Shown: positions 7,894-15,573 of the stretch, one piece after another
How the letters are laid out: every line of letters begins with the position of its first letter
Position numbering within the stretch: the stretch's first letter is position 1
DNA from: Kitasatospora sp. NBC_01287
GTDB taxonomy: Bacteria > Actinomycetota > Actinomycetes > Streptomycetales > Streptomycetaceae
Direction of reading: 5' to 3'
Length of the DNA stretch: 64,000 nucleotides
Assembly (NCBI RefSeq): GCF_026340565.1
Contig: NZ_JAPEPB010000001.1
Span: forward strand, 5,184,501-5,248,500
Translations under genes and position numbers: made by a program
The notes under the pieces: model-generated
Database searches by the model: none
Seen by the model: only the letters and a program-made list of their open reading frames with translations
Told to the model about the DNA's origin: nothing

Positions 7894-8475
7894 GTGACGC
7901 AGATCACTTTGCTCCAGGGTGATATCACGAAGCAGCGGGTGGACGTGGTGGTCAACGCGGCCAACTCGTCCTTGCTGGGCGGCGGCGGGGTGGACGGCGC
8001 GATCCACCGGGCCGGCGGCCCCGAGATCCTGGCCGAGTGCCGCAGGCTGCGCGCTTCGCACTACGGCGGCGGCCTGGCCGTTGGCCGGGCGGTGGCCACC
8101 ACGGCCGGGCTGCTGCCGGCCGGTCATGTGGTGCACACCGTCGGCCCGGTGCACGGGGCGTCGGGCGGTGCGGGGCTGCTGGCCTCCTGCTACCGGGAGT
8201 CGCTCCGGCTGGCGGTGCTGGAACTGGGCGCCAGGAGTGTGGCGTTCCCCGCGATCTCCACCGGGGTGTACCGGTGGCCGCTGGAGGACGCGGCCCGGAT
8301 CGCGCTCTCGGCGGTTGCCGAGGTGCTCGCGGAGGATCCGGTCAAGGCGGTGGTGGGCCTGGAGGTGCGGTTCGTGCTCTTCGGAGCGGCGGCGTACGAC
8401 GTCTTCGCACGGGTGCGGGCGGAGTTGTGGCCGGTATTGGGGCCGGAGTTGGGGCCGGAGTTGGAGGAAGGGTAA
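7894..8475 (+). CDS. Macro-domain protein, predicted O-acetyl-ADP-ribose deacetylase
   Basis: The 193-residue protein is a single macro domain: G-D-I-T at the start, V-V-V-N-A-A-N-S-S-L-L-G-G-G-G-V-D-G-A-I-H ligand loop, and F-P-A-I-S-T-G-V-Y-R-W-P near the second loop. The N-A-A-N and G-G-G-V-D-x-A-I-H signatures are those of YmdB/MacroD-type enzymes, which hydrolyse O-acetyl-ADP-ribose or remove mono-ADP-ribose. GTG 7894 is preferred because AAAGGGG stands 6 nt upstream; a TTG two codons earlier and longer extensions are less likely. The C-terminus holds a short G-P-E-L repeat. No ADP-ribosyltransferase or sirtuin is nearby. Confidence 0.9.
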   Translation: MTQITLLQGDITKQRVDVVVNAANSSLLGGGGVDGAIHRAGGPEILAECRRLRASHYGGGLAVGRAVATTAGLLPAGHVVHTVGPVHGASGGAGLLASCYRESLRLAVLELGARSVAFPAISTGVYRWPLEDAARIALSAVAEVLAEDPVKAVVGLEVRFVLFGAAAYDVFARVRAELWPVLGPELGPELEEG

Positions 8476-8491
8476 GAGCAAAGGCTGGGGC

Positions 8492-8512
8492 CGGGGCCCG
8501 AGTCGGGCCCCG
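8492..8512. terminator. Hairpin downstream of the macro-domain gene
   Basis: Arms CGGGGCCC and GGGCCCCG surround a GAGTC loop, 16 nt after the stop. No T-tract follows, as is common in high-GC actinobacteria. Confidence 0.5.
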
Positions 8513-8548
8513 TCGGACAGGCGATGTGTTCGAGTCAAGGAGCGGACG

Positions 8549-8587
8549 ATGCCGGTGTCGCGCCAGGCGCCGGGCGCGTTCCCATAG
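8549..8587 (+). CDS. Candidate 12-residue micro-ORF with strong ribosome site
   Basis: ATG 8549 opens twelve codons (M-P-V-S-R-Q-A-P-G-A-F-P) ending in TAG. An AAGGAG stands 6 nt upstream of the start, better than many real genes here. Nothing downstream on this strand could be attenuated, since the next gene converges from the minus strand. It may be a real micropeptide or chance. Confidence 0.25.
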   Translation: MPVSRQAPGAFP

Positions 8588-8681
8588 TGGCCTGACGCCG
8601 CGTCAACACGCCAGGGGAATTCGATAACTCGTTCGAGTGAACCCGAAAGCCCTGCTCCGAACGCCGGCACCGAGACCCTGC

Positions 8682-9635
8682 TCAGGGTGCCAGCGCCGAC
8701 CACGGCAGCGTGACCTCGCCCTGCCGCCATCGCCCGCGCGCGTCCGTCAGCGGCCACTGCCCGGCCAGCGAGGTGCACGCCGCCACCCAGCGCTGCCGGG
8801 CACCGAACGCCCCGTACGGCGCGGCGGCCGCCCAGGCCCGGTCGAAGTCGGTGAGGAAGGCGTGCACCGGCCGGCCCGGCAGGTTGTGGTGGATGAGTGC
8901 CTTCGGCAGCCGCTCGGCCAGGTCCGAGGGCCGCTCCAGCCCGGCCAGCCGGGCGGCGAAGGTGACCGTGCGCGGTCCCGCCGCGTCGAGCGCCACCCAG
9001 ACGTGGCGACGGCCGACCTCGTCGCAGGTCCCCTCGACCAGCAGGCCGTCCGGGGCCAGCCGCCCGCACAGGCGCTCCCAGACCGCGGCCACCGCCTCCT
9101 CGTCGTACTGCCGCAGTACGTTGGCGGCGCGGATCAGCTGCGCGCTGCCGCCGTCCAGCGGCACCTCGAAGCCGCCGCGGCGGAAGGTCAGGGCGGGCGG
9201 CTCGGCGTACGGCTGCGCGGCGGTGACCCGGGCGGGCTCGATCTCGATGCCGACCGTGCGCAGGTCGGGCCGCACCGCGCGCAGCCGGGTGGAGAGTTCG
9301 ACGGCCGTCCAGGGCGCCGCGCCGTAGCCGAGGTCGACGGCCACCGGCGGCTCCTCGGCCGCGCGCAGTCGCGGGCCGAGGGTGTGCACGATCCAGCGGT
9401 CCATCCGCCGCAGCCGGTTGGTGTTGGTGGTGCCCCGGGTCACCGAGCCGACCGGGCGGGTGGCGGTGGCCGCCGCCCGGGGCGTCCGCGGCGCCTTCGC
9501 CGGGCGCGACGCCCTCGCCGGTTTCGGCTGCGCGGCCGGTACCGGCCGCGACGGCTGCTCCGGCGCTGTCGGCACCCCGGGCGCGGTGCGCGCGGCGGGG
9601 TGCCCGGACGGGTCCGGGGCGGAGGTGGCGGCCAT
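8682..9635 (-). CDS. Class I SAM-dependent methyltransferase
   Basis: The predicted protein has 317 residues. About 65 disordered Ala/Pro-rich residues precede a methyltransferase core: V-A-V-D-L-G-Y-G-A-A-P-W as motif I, I-E-I-E-P-A-R-V at beta-2, and R-A-A-N-V-L-R-Q-Y at motif IV. The C-terminal third (N-L-P-G-R-P-V-H-A-F-L-T-D-F-D-R-A-W) resembles actinobacterial methyltransferases of unknown substrate that often sit beside mshA. The motif-I glycine pattern is slightly unusual (G-Y-G in place of G-C-G or G-T-G). ATG 9635 is the first plausible start. It is divergent from mshA. Confidence 0.8.
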   Translation of the reverse strand: MAATSAPDPSGHPAARTAPGVPTAPEQPSRPVPAAQPKPARASRPAKAPRTPRAAATATRPVGSVTRGTTNTNRLRRMDRWIVHTLGPRLRAAEEPPVAVDLGYGAAPWTAVELSTRLRAVRPDLRTVGIEIEPARVTAAQPYAEPPALTFRRGGFEVPLDGGSAQLIRAANVLRQYDEEAVAAVWERLCGRLAPDGLLVEGTCDEVGRRHVWVALDAAGPRTVTFAARLAGLERPSDLAERLPKALIHHNLPGRPVHAFLTDFDRAWAAAAPYGAFGARQRWVAACTSLAGQWPLTDARGRWRQGEVTLPWSALAP

Positions 9636-9671
9636 TCCCGCAGGGTAGCCCGCCCCCGCCCGGGTCCGGGC

Positions 9672-9734
9672 GCCGCGGTCGGCGTGACCTGTGCCGCGGT
9701 CGGCGTGCCGTGCGCCGTGGTCGGCGTGACGTGC
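9672..9734. repeat. Three 21-bp tandem repeats between divergent genes
   Basis: Units begin at 9672, 9693 and 9714 and share G-C-C-G-(C/T)-G-G-T-C-G-G-C-G-T-G followed by a variable hexamer. They lie in the 208-bp region between the methyltransferase and mshA starts, where a regulator could bind. Confidence 0.7.
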
Positions 9735-9843
9735 GTCGCTCCGGGAATGCGGGACGGGTCCTCAGCGGTTGTCCTCCTGTTGGAACCACAGGAGTGGCCG
9801 CCGCACAAGGTGTCGCAGCGCAGATCAGAGAGGCCGCAGCCAG

Positions 9844-11214
9844 GTGATCAAGCCCCCCGTGTCGACGGTATGGCGCGACCGGCAGCCCCCGCCGGTCCGC
9901 GGGCGCCTGCACGCGCTCGCCGCCGGCCGTGGCCGGCGTCCGCGCCGGATCGCGATGCTGAGCGTGCACACCTCCCCGCTCCACCAGCCGGGCACCGGCG
10001 ACGCGGGCGGTATGAACGTCTACATCGTCGAGCTGGCCAAGCGCCTGGCCGCGCTCGGCATCGAGATCGAGGTCTTCACCCGGGCCACCTCCTCGGACCT
10101 GCCGCCGACCGTGGAGCTGGCCCCCGGGGTGCTGGTCCGCCACGTCACCGCGGGGCCGTACGAGGGCCTGGTGAAGGAGGACCTGCCGGCCCAGCTGTGC
10201 GCCTTCACCCACGGGGTGCTGCGCACCGAGGCCGGCCACCGGCCCGGCCACTACGACCTGGTGCACTCGCACTACTGGCTCTCCGGCCAGGTCGGCTGGC
10301 TGGCGGCGCAGCGCTGGGGCGTGCCACTGGTGCACACCATGCACACCATGGCCAAGGTGAAGAACGCGGCGCTGGCCGAGGGCGACACGCCCGAGCCGCC
10401 CGCCCGGGTGATCGGCGAGACCCAGGTGGTGGAGGCCGCCGACCGTTTGATCGCCAACACGGCGGACGAGGCGGGCGAGCTCGCCGCGCACTACGGCGCC
10501 CGGTCCGACCAGCTCGCCGTGGTGCACCCCGGGGTCAACCTGGAGGTCTTCCGGCCGGGCGACCAGCGGGCGGCCCGGGCCCGGCTCGGCCTGCCGGCCG
10601 ATGCCGCGGTGCTGCTCTTCGCCGGCCGGATACAGCCGCTCAAGGGCCCCGAGGTGCTGCTCAAGGCGGTCTCGGCGCTGCTGGAGCGGCGTCCCGAGCT
10701 GCGCGAGCGGCTGGTCGTGCCGGTGGTCGGCGGCCCCTCGGGGACGGGGCTGGCCAAGCCGCAGGGCCTGCAGAAGCTCGCCGCCCAGCTCGGCATCGGC
10801 GATGTGGTGCGGTTCCACCCGCCGGTCGGGCAGGCCGAGCTGGCCCAGTGGTACCGCGCGGCGACGCTGCTGGCGATGCCCTCCTACAGCGAGTCCTTCG
10901 GGCTGGTGGCGCTGGAGGCGCAGGCCTGCGGCACGCCGGTGGTGGCCGCTGCGGTCGGCGGCCTGCCGGTCGCGGTGCGCGACGGCGAGACGGGCACGCT
11001 GGTGCGCGGCCACGACCCGGCGGCCTGGGCACGGGCCCTTGAGCCCTACGTGAGCAGCCCCGGGCCGGCGGCCCGGCAGGGCCCGGCGGCGGCCCGGCAC
11101 GCGGCCGGTTTCGGCTGGGGCGCGGCGGCCGCCGCCACCGCCGAGGTGTACACGGCGGCGCTGGCCCGCCCGGCCGGTCGGCTGGCCGGGGCACGGCGGC
11201 TGCTGAGCCAGTAG
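9844..11214 (+). CDS. mshA: D-inositol-3-phosphate glycosyltransferase (mycothiol synthesis, step 1)
   Basis: MshA transfers GlcNAc from UDP-GlcNAc to inositol 3-phosphate, the first committed step of mycothiol synthesis. The 456-residue GT-B, GT4-family protein shows the MshA N-terminal signature (M-L-S-V-H-T-S-P-L-H-Q-P-G-T-G-D-A-G-G-M), the acceptor-domain H-S-H-Y-W-L-S-G, a donor-binding G-R-I-Q-P-L-K-G-P-E and the catalytic E-S-F-G-L-V-A-L-E-A-Q-A-C-G loop. GTG 9844 is taken as start, with GAGAGG upstream; the exact N-terminus is uncertain because it is disordered. Its neighbours YbjN and gpmA follow in the usual streptomycete order. A producing cell would use mycothiol as its main thiol. 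Confidence 0.95.
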   Translation: MIKPPVSTVWRDRQPPPVRGRLHALAAGRGRRPRRIAMLSVHTSPLHQPGTGDAGGMNVYIVELAKRLAALGIEIEVFTRATSSDLPPTVELAPGVLVRHVTAGPYEGLVKEDLPAQLCAFTHGVLRTEAGHRPGHYDLVHSHYWLSGQVGWLAAQRWGVPLVHTMHTMAKVKNAALAEGDTPEPPARVIGETQVVEAADRLIANTADEAGELAAHYGARSDQLAVVHPGVNLEVFRPGDQRAARARLGLPADAAVLLFAGRIQPLKGPEVLLKAVSALLERRPELRERLVVPVVGGPSGTGLAKPQGLQKLAAQLGIGDVVRFHPPVGQAELAQWYRAATLLAMPSYSESFGLVALEAQACGTPVVAAAVGGLPVAVRDGETGTLVRGHDPAAWARALEPYVSSPGPAARQGPAAARHAAGFGWGAAAAATAEVYTAALARPAGRLAGARRLLSQ

Positions 11215-11344
11215 CGGCCGGCCGGCCGGCCGCGTGCCGTGCGGTGGCGCGGCCGCCGCAGCCAGCACGTCCGCCGTGCCGGGCCTGCCTCGCCGGCGCG
11301 GGGGACACGGCACGGGCCGGCGGCGGTGGCCGGGTACCAGCCGG

Positions 11345-11350
11345 TAGCGT
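11345..11350 (+). promoter_or_regulatory. -10 element of a leaderless promoter
   Basis: TAGCGT ends 7 nt before ATG 11358, so transcription would begin at the start codon. There is no ribosome site between them. Confidence 0.5.
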
Positions 11351-11357
11351 CACGGGC

Positions 11358-11912
11358 ATGGCTACCCGTACCAAGGACGAGGCCCTGGGCCTGCTCGCCG
11401 CCGCGCTCGACGAGACCGGTGTCGGCTGGGAGCCGGCCGCCGCCGATCCGTACACCCTGGTCGCGACGCTCCCCGGCACCCGCAAGCTCAGCACCACCTG
11501 CGCGCTGCGCGTCGGCGACCACACCCTGTCGGTGAACGCCTTCGTGATCCGCCGCCCGGACGAGAACCACGAGGCCGTCTTCCGCTGGCTGCTGGAGCGC
11601 AACACCAGGCTGTACGGCCTCGGGTACGCGCTGGACCAGCTCGGCGACGTCTACCTGACCGGCCGGTTGCCGCTGGAGGCGCTGAGCGCCCAGACCGTTG
11701 ACCGGTTGCTCGGCACCGTGCTGGAGAACGCCGACGAGCCCTTCAACACGCTGCTGGAGCTGGGCTTCAGCTCGGCCATCCGGCGCGAGTGGGAGTGGCG
11801 GACCAAGCGCGGCGAGTCCACCCGCAACCTGGCGGCGTTCAAGCACCTGGCCCAGCAGCCGCAGCCGCAGCCGCAGCCGCAGCAGCCTCAGCAGCCTCAG
11901 CCCGAGAGCTGA
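11358..11912 (+). CDS. YbjN-domain protein
   Basis: The 184-residue protein has a YbjN / type III secretion chaperone-like fold (L-G-L-L-A-A-A-L-D-E, then V-F-R-W-L-L-E-R-N, and Y-L-T-G-R-L-P-L-E-A-L). It is conserved between mshA and gpmA in streptomycetes and its biochemical role is unknown. The C-terminus is a P-Q repeat coded by tandem cagccg units, the same low-complexity tail seen in the XRE regulator at 35521. The stop region overlaps the 3' end of the convergent MFS gene by 16 bp. Transcription is probably leaderless from the -10 at 11345. Confidence 0.88.
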   Translation: MATRTKDEALGLLAAALDETGVGWEPAAADPYTLVATLPGTRKLSTTCALRVGDHTLSVNAFVIRRPDENHEAVFRWLLERNTRLYGLGYALDQLGDVYLTGRLPLEALSAQTVDRLLGTVLENADEPFNTLLELGFSSAIRREWEWRTKRGESTRNLAAFKHLAQQPQPQPQPQQPQQPQPES

Positions 11913-13207
11913 CGCGCCGCGTCCGCCCGCCGGCCCAGCACCAGGTAGCCGCCCGCGGCCGCGGTGCCGAGCGCCGCGCAGCCGTACCAGACGGTGGCGT
12001 GGCCCGCGTGGTCCAGCAGGAAGCCGCCGGCCGCCGGCCCGAGGAAGGAGGCGGCCGACCAGGCCAGCGAGTAGACGCCCTGGTAGCGGCCGCGGGCATG
12101 GGCCGGCGCGAGTTCGGCGACCAGGCTCATGCTGGTCGGCGCCTGGATGATCTCGCCGAGCGTCCAGACCGCCACGACGCCGGCGTAGCAGAGGGCGGAG
12201 GAGCCGGCGAAGGCGGTCAGCCCGAAGCCCCAGCCGGTCAGCAGCGCCGCGACCAGCAGCAGCGGGCCCCGGCCCTGGCCCCGGAGCATGCGGGTGACCG
12301 GGATCTGCAGCAGCACGATCAGCAGCCCGTTGAGCCCGATCACCAGTCCGAACTGGGTGGTGCTCAGCCCGGCCCTGCCCATGGTCACGGCCAGTGTGGT
12401 GTTGCCCTGCTGGAAGACCAGGGCGACCAGGAAGGTCAGCCCGACCAGGGCCATGAACCGGCGGTCCCGGAAGACGGTGCTGAGGCTGACCGCGGGGGCG
12501 GCGGCCCGAGGCCCGCCCTGCCCGCCCTGCCCGCTCGGCGTGGCGGCCGCGCTCGGGTGGCTCTCCGGGACCCTGGCGAAGACCACGCAGGCACAGAGCA
12601 GCGTGGTGGCCGCGTCGGCGATGAAGAGCGGCAGGTAGCCGTGCGCGGCGACCAGGCCGGCCACTGCCGCCGAGACGCCGAAGCCGATGTTGACCGCCCA
12701 GTAGTTGAGCGCGAAGGCCCGCACCCGGTCGGCGGCGGGCACCACGTCGGCGATCACCGCCGAGATGGCCGGCCGTGAGGCGTTGCTGCTCAGGCCGACC
12801 AGGAAGGCCACCGCGGCGATCATCACCCGTCCGTCGGCGAAGCCGAGCGCGGCGGTGCTGAGCGCGGTGAGCAGTTGGGCGCCCAGCATGGTGGGCCGGC
12901 GCCCGATCCGGTCCGTCAGCACCCCGCCGACCAGGGCCGCTATGGCCCCACCGAGGCCGAAGAGCGAGGCGACCAGGCCGGCGTAGGCGGCCGAGTAGCC
13001 GCGGTCCACGGTGAGGTAGAGCGCCAGGAAGGTGACCACGAAGCCGCCCAGCCGGTTGACCAGCGTCGAGGTCCAGAGCCACCAGAAGGCCGGCGGGAGC
13101 CCGCCGACCGACTCGGCGGTGGCGCTGCGCAGGCGCGCGGTCAGCGAGGCGGCGGCCGGATCGGGTGGTGCGGCTTCGACGGGTGGTGCGGGTGGTGCGG
13201 TGGGCAT
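11897..13207 (-). CDS. MFS transporter (drug:H+ antiporter type)
   Basis: The 436-residue membrane protein has about 12 hydrophobic segments in two halves, separated by a glycine/serine-rich loop near residues 215-240. The MFS loop 2-3 signature is present as G-G-V-L-T-D-R-I-G-R-R-P-T-M. It resembles multidrug or sugar efflux pumps of the DHA1 group; the substrate is unknown. Alanine/proline-rich residues 1-20 precede the first membrane helix. It converges on YbjN with a 16-bp 3' overlap and is divergent from gpmA, with a dyad at 13299-13317 in the shared region. Confidence 0.9.
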   Translation of the reverse strand: MPTAPPAPPVEAAPPDPAAASLTARLRSATAESVGGLPPAFWWLWTSTLVNRLGGFVVTFLALYLTVDRGYSAAYAGLVASLFGLGGAIAALVGGVLTDRIGRRPTMLGAQLLTALSTAALGFADGRVMIAAVAFLVGLSSNASRPAISAVIADVVPAADRVRAFALNYWAVNIGFGVSAAVAGLVAAHGYLPLFIADAATTLLCACVVFARVPESHPSAAATPSGQGGQGGPRAAAPAVSLSTVFRDRRFMALVGLTFLVALVFQQGNTTLAVTMGRAGLSTTQFGLVIGLNGLLIVLLQIPVTRMLRGQGRGPLLLVAALLTGWGFGLTAFAGSSALCYAGVVAVWTLGEIIQAPTSMSLVAELAPAHARGRYQGVYSLAWSAASFLGPAAGGFLLDHAGHATVWYGCAALGTAAAGGYLVLGRRADAARQLSG

Positions 13208-13298
13208 GGCGTGGCTCCCGGCGGGCAGGTGCCCCGGCGGGCGGCATGGCGGTGGGCCGCGCGACGGGACGGGAGTGGGGCGGGCAGGTGTGCCGTAC

Positions 13299-13317
13299 GT
13301 GGCACTGTAAGTGTCAC
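13299..13317. promoter_or_regulatory. Imperfect palindrome between MFS gene and gpmA
   Basis: GTGGCACT and AGTGTCAC (one mismatch) flank a GTA centre. It is 92 bp from the MFS start and 88 bp from the gpmA start, suitable for an operator. No regulator gene is adjacent. Confidence 0.4.
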
Positions 13318-13391
13318 AAGGCCGATGCGAACATTACAGGCGAGTTCCTGGCCTCGGCTACCCGTTTATTAGGCTCCATTTGCCGCCGGTC

Positions 13392-13397
13392 TAAGCT
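13392..13397 (+). promoter_or_regulatory. -10 element of leaderless gpmA promoter
   Basis: TAAGCT is followed by exactly 7 nt and then ATG 13405. No ribosome site is seen. Confidence 0.55.
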
Positions 13398-13404
13398 GTG
13401 CCTC

Positions 13405-14163
13405 ATGGCTGACACGACCTACCGACTGATCCTGCTCCGCCACGGCGAGAGCGAGTGGAACCAGAAGAACCTCTTCACCGGCTGGGTCGACGTCGACCTC
13501 AACGAGAAGGGCGAGAAGGAGGCCGCGCGCGGTGGCGAGCTGCTCGCCGCCGAGGGCCTCTTCCCGGATGTGGTGCACACCTCGCTGCTGCGCCGCGCCA
13601 TCCGCACCTCGCAGATCGCGCTCGACAAGGCCGACCGGCACTGGATCCCGGTCAACCGCAGCTGGCGCCTGAACGAGCGCCACTACGGCGCGCTGCAGGG
13701 CAAGGACAAGGCGCAGACCCTGGCCGAGTTCGGTGAGGAGCAGTTCCAGCTGTGGCGCCGCTCGTACGACACCCCGCCGCCGGTGCTCGCCGACGACAAC
13801 GAGTTCTCGCAGGCCGGTGACGCCCGCTACGCCGAGATCCCGAGCGAGCTGCGGCCGCGCACCGAGTGCCTCAAGGACGTCGTCGAGCGGATGCTGCCGT
13901 ACTGGTACGACGCGATCGTGCCGGACCTGGCCGCGGGCCGCACCGTCCTGGTCACCGCGCACGGCAACAGCCTGCGCGCGCTGGTCAAGCACCTGGACGG
14001 GATCTCCGACGAGGCGATCGCCGGCCTGAACATCCCCACCGGCATCCCGCTGGTCTACGAGCTCGACGCGGACTTCAAGCCGGTCACCGCCGGCGGCCGC
14101 TACCTGGACGCGGAGGCCGCCGCCGCCGCGATCGAGGCGGTCAAGAACCAGGGCAAGAAGTAA
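13405..14163 (+). CDS. gpmA: 2,3-bisphosphoglycerate-dependent phosphoglycerate mutase
   Basis: This cytoplasmic glycolytic enzyme interconverts 3- and 2-phosphoglycerate. The 252-residue protein carries the L-R-H-G-E-S-E-W-N motif with the phospho-histidine at residue 13, the R-L-N-E-R-H-Y-G-A-L-Q-G-K segment and the second histidine in V-T-A-H-G-N-S-L-R-A-L. Length and motifs match dPGM of actinobacteria. ATG 13405 fits both homology and the leaderless -10. A very strong hairpin follows the stop. Expression is probably constitutive. Confidence 0.97.
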   Translation: MADTTYRLILLRHGESEWNQKNLFTGWVDVDLNEKGEKEAARGGELLAAEGLFPDVVHTSLLRRAIRTSQIALDKADRHWIPVNRSWRLNERHYGALQGKDKAQTLAEFGEEQFQLWRRSYDTPPPVLADDNEFSQAGDARYAEIPSELRPRTECLKDVVERMLPYWYDAIVPDLAAGRTVLVTAHGNSLRALVKHLDGISDEAIAGLNIPTGIPLVYELDADFKPVTAGGRYLDAEAAAAAIEAVKNQGKK

Positions 14164-14181
14164 CGCGGGGAGCGGCAGCCG

Positions 14182-14235
14182 AGCGAGCGGGCCCCGGCCC
14201 CGGTGCACACGCACCGGGGCCGGGGCCCGCTCGCT
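14182..14235. terminator. Perfect 25-bp-arm terminator between gpmA and the Cys-rich gene
   Basis: The arms at 14182-14206 and 14211-14235 are perfectly complementary over 25 bp with an ACAC loop. It lies between two convergent stops (14163 and 14240) and should act in both directions. Confidence 0.9.
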
Positions 14236-14239
14236 TCGC

Positions 14240-14428
14240 TCAGTGACCGCCGCAGCAGCCGCCGCTGGCACCGCCGCACTGGCAGGGCGCGCCGGACTGG
14301 CAGCCGCAGCCGCAGCCGGGCCCGCAGCCGCAGGCGCCGATCAGGACCGGCAGCCGCGTCCGGGCACCCGGGGCGACGGGGGCGGTGGGACGGGGGGTCA
14401 ACGTGGGCCGGGCGGGGGTGGTGGTCAT
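14240..14428 (-). CDS. 62-residue Cys/Gly-rich small protein, possibly metal-binding
   Basis: Nine cysteines lie within the last 30 residues (positions 33, 35, 39, 41, 43, 49, 51, 58, 59), mostly as C-G-C or C-x-C pairs. The first 30 residues are threonine/proline-rich with no cysteine and no clear signal peptide. ATG 14428 has GGAGGG 8 nt upstream. The composition resembles metallothioneins; the N-terminal leader-like half also allows a modified peptide, but no modifying enzyme is adjacent. Function is not known. The terminator shared with gpmA supports it being a real transcription unit. Confidence 0.65.
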   Translation of the reverse strand: MTTTPARPTLTPRPTAPVAPGARTRLPVLIGACGCGPGCGCGCQSGAPCQCGGASGGCCGGH

Positions 14429-14602
14429 GCTGCGTGCCCTCCTCGATCGAGGCAGGCGGCGGGGTGACGGGCTGCCTGCTCCACGAGTGAAGCTCCGCGA
14501 CTGACGGAGCGTCAATGGGCGCGTAGGTGTGGGGACGGAGCGCTTCATGCGCCCCCGCACCGGTTGCCGAGCGCCGCCCCCGCGGCCGGGTTCACCGCCG
14601 CT

Positions 14603-14647
14603 CGCGCCACCGCTGCCCGCGCCACTGCTGCCCGGGCTACTGCTGCT
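14603..14647. repeat. Three 15-bp tandem repeats reaching into the phoU stop codon
   Basis: Units start at 14603, 14618 and 14633 (form C-G-C-G-C-C-A-C-(C/T)-G-C-T-G-C-C). The third contains the phoU stop (14637-14639) and its last codons. Confidence 0.7.
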
Positions 14648-15302
14648 CGGGGACGAAGTCGCCCGCGTGCTCGCCGGTGACCAGGAAGACCACGCGCTTG
14701 GCCACCGAGACCGCGTGGTCGGCGAACCGCTCGTAGTACCGGCCGATCAGGGTGACGTCCACGCCGGTCTCGATGCCGTGCTGCCAGCGGTCGTCGGCCA
14801 GGTGCGCGAAGAGCTGGCGGTGCAGCTCGTCCATCGCGTCGTCGTCGCGCTCCAGCTGAAGCGCCGCGTCCACGTCCTTGGTGGCGATGACCTGGCCGGC
14901 CTTGGCCACCAGGCGCTGGGCGAGCTGGCCCATCTCCAGGACGATCGGCTGCAGGTCGCTGGGGACCGCGGAGTCCGGGTAGCGCAGCCGGGCCACCTTG
15001 GCCACGTGCCGGGCCAGGTCGCCGCAGCGCTCCAGGTCGGCGCTCATCCGCAGCGAGGTGACCACGATCCGCAGGTCGGTGGCGACCGGCTGCTGGCGGG
15101 CCAGCAGGTCGATCGCGGTGTCCTCCAGGCCGTGGTGGAGCGTGTTGACCTTCTCGTCCGCGGCGATCACGCTCTCCGCCAGCTCCAGGTCGGCGTCCAG
15201 CAGCGCGGTGGTGGCGCGGCCCATGGCCGACCCGACCAGCCGGGCCATCTCGACCAGGCCGTCGCCGATCGAGTCGAGTTCCTCGTGGTAAGCGTCACGC
15301 AT
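14637..15302 (-). CDS. phoU: Phosphate-signalling regulator PhoU
   Basis: The 221-residue protein is built from two PhoU three-helix repeats, with the typical E-R-x-G-D/F-A-D-H signatures as D-L-E-R-C-G-D-L-A-R-H-V and Y-E-R-F-A-D-H-A-V-S-V-A. PhoU links phosphate transport to the PhoR kinase and represses the Pho response when phosphate is plentiful. ATG 15302 (M-R-D-A-Y-H-E-E-L) is the standard start for actinobacterial PhoU. It is divergent from phoR-phoP with a PHO box between them, so the set is probably controlled by PhoP. Confidence 0.96.
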   Translation of the reverse strand: MRDAYHEELDSIGDGLVEMARLVGSAMGRATTALLDADLELAESVIAADEKVNTLHHGLEDTAIDLLARQQPVATDLRIVVTSLRMSADLERCGDLARHVAKVARLRYPDSAVPSDLQPIVLEMGQLAQRLVAKAGQVIATKDVDAALQLERDDDAMDELHRQLFAHLADDRWQHGIETGVDVTLIGRYYERFADHAVSVAKRVVFLVTGEHAGDFVPEQQ

Positions 15303-15467
15303 GCGCTTCTCTTCTCCTTCTCGCGGTGTCGGTGGCGGTGCCGACCGGCCGCCTGGCCCGCGCTGCGGGAGGGCGGCCGCTGCTGGTGGCGCGCATCGTA
15401 CGCGCGTCACCGACCCACACGGGCTGCACAACGCAGCCTGGGCCGTCCGGGCGACGGCGCACGGCCG

Positions 15468-15500
15468 CCGCAGTGAACCGGTGGCTACCTGAAGGTGAAT
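15468..15500. promoter_or_regulatory. PHO box (PhoP-binding direct repeats)
   Basis: Read on the minus strand, three 11-nt units follow each other, beginning ATTCACC, GGTAGCC and GTTCACT. The streptomycete PhoP unit is GTTCACC with 11-nt spacing, so the outer units match 6 of 7 and the middle one is weak. It sits between phoU and phoR, as expected for PhoP autoregulation. Confidence 0.75.
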
Positions 15501-15561
15501 TCTCGGCAACGCACGGTCGATGCCTTGATCCGACGCTTACGGAGCGGCCGGTCGATGCGCT

Positions 15562-15567
15562 TAGGCT
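15562..15567 (+). promoter_or_regulatory. -10 element of the phoR promoter
   Basis: TAGGCT ends 6 nt before ATG 15574, consistent with a leaderless message. Confidence 0.5.
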
Positions 15568-15573
15568 GGCCGC

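Noticed and set aside
7741..11313. A 1190-codon minus-strand open frame across the macro-domain, methyltransferase and mshA genes
   Set aside because: It overlaps three well-supported genes on both strands and shows no domains, so it is a GC-rich shadow frame.
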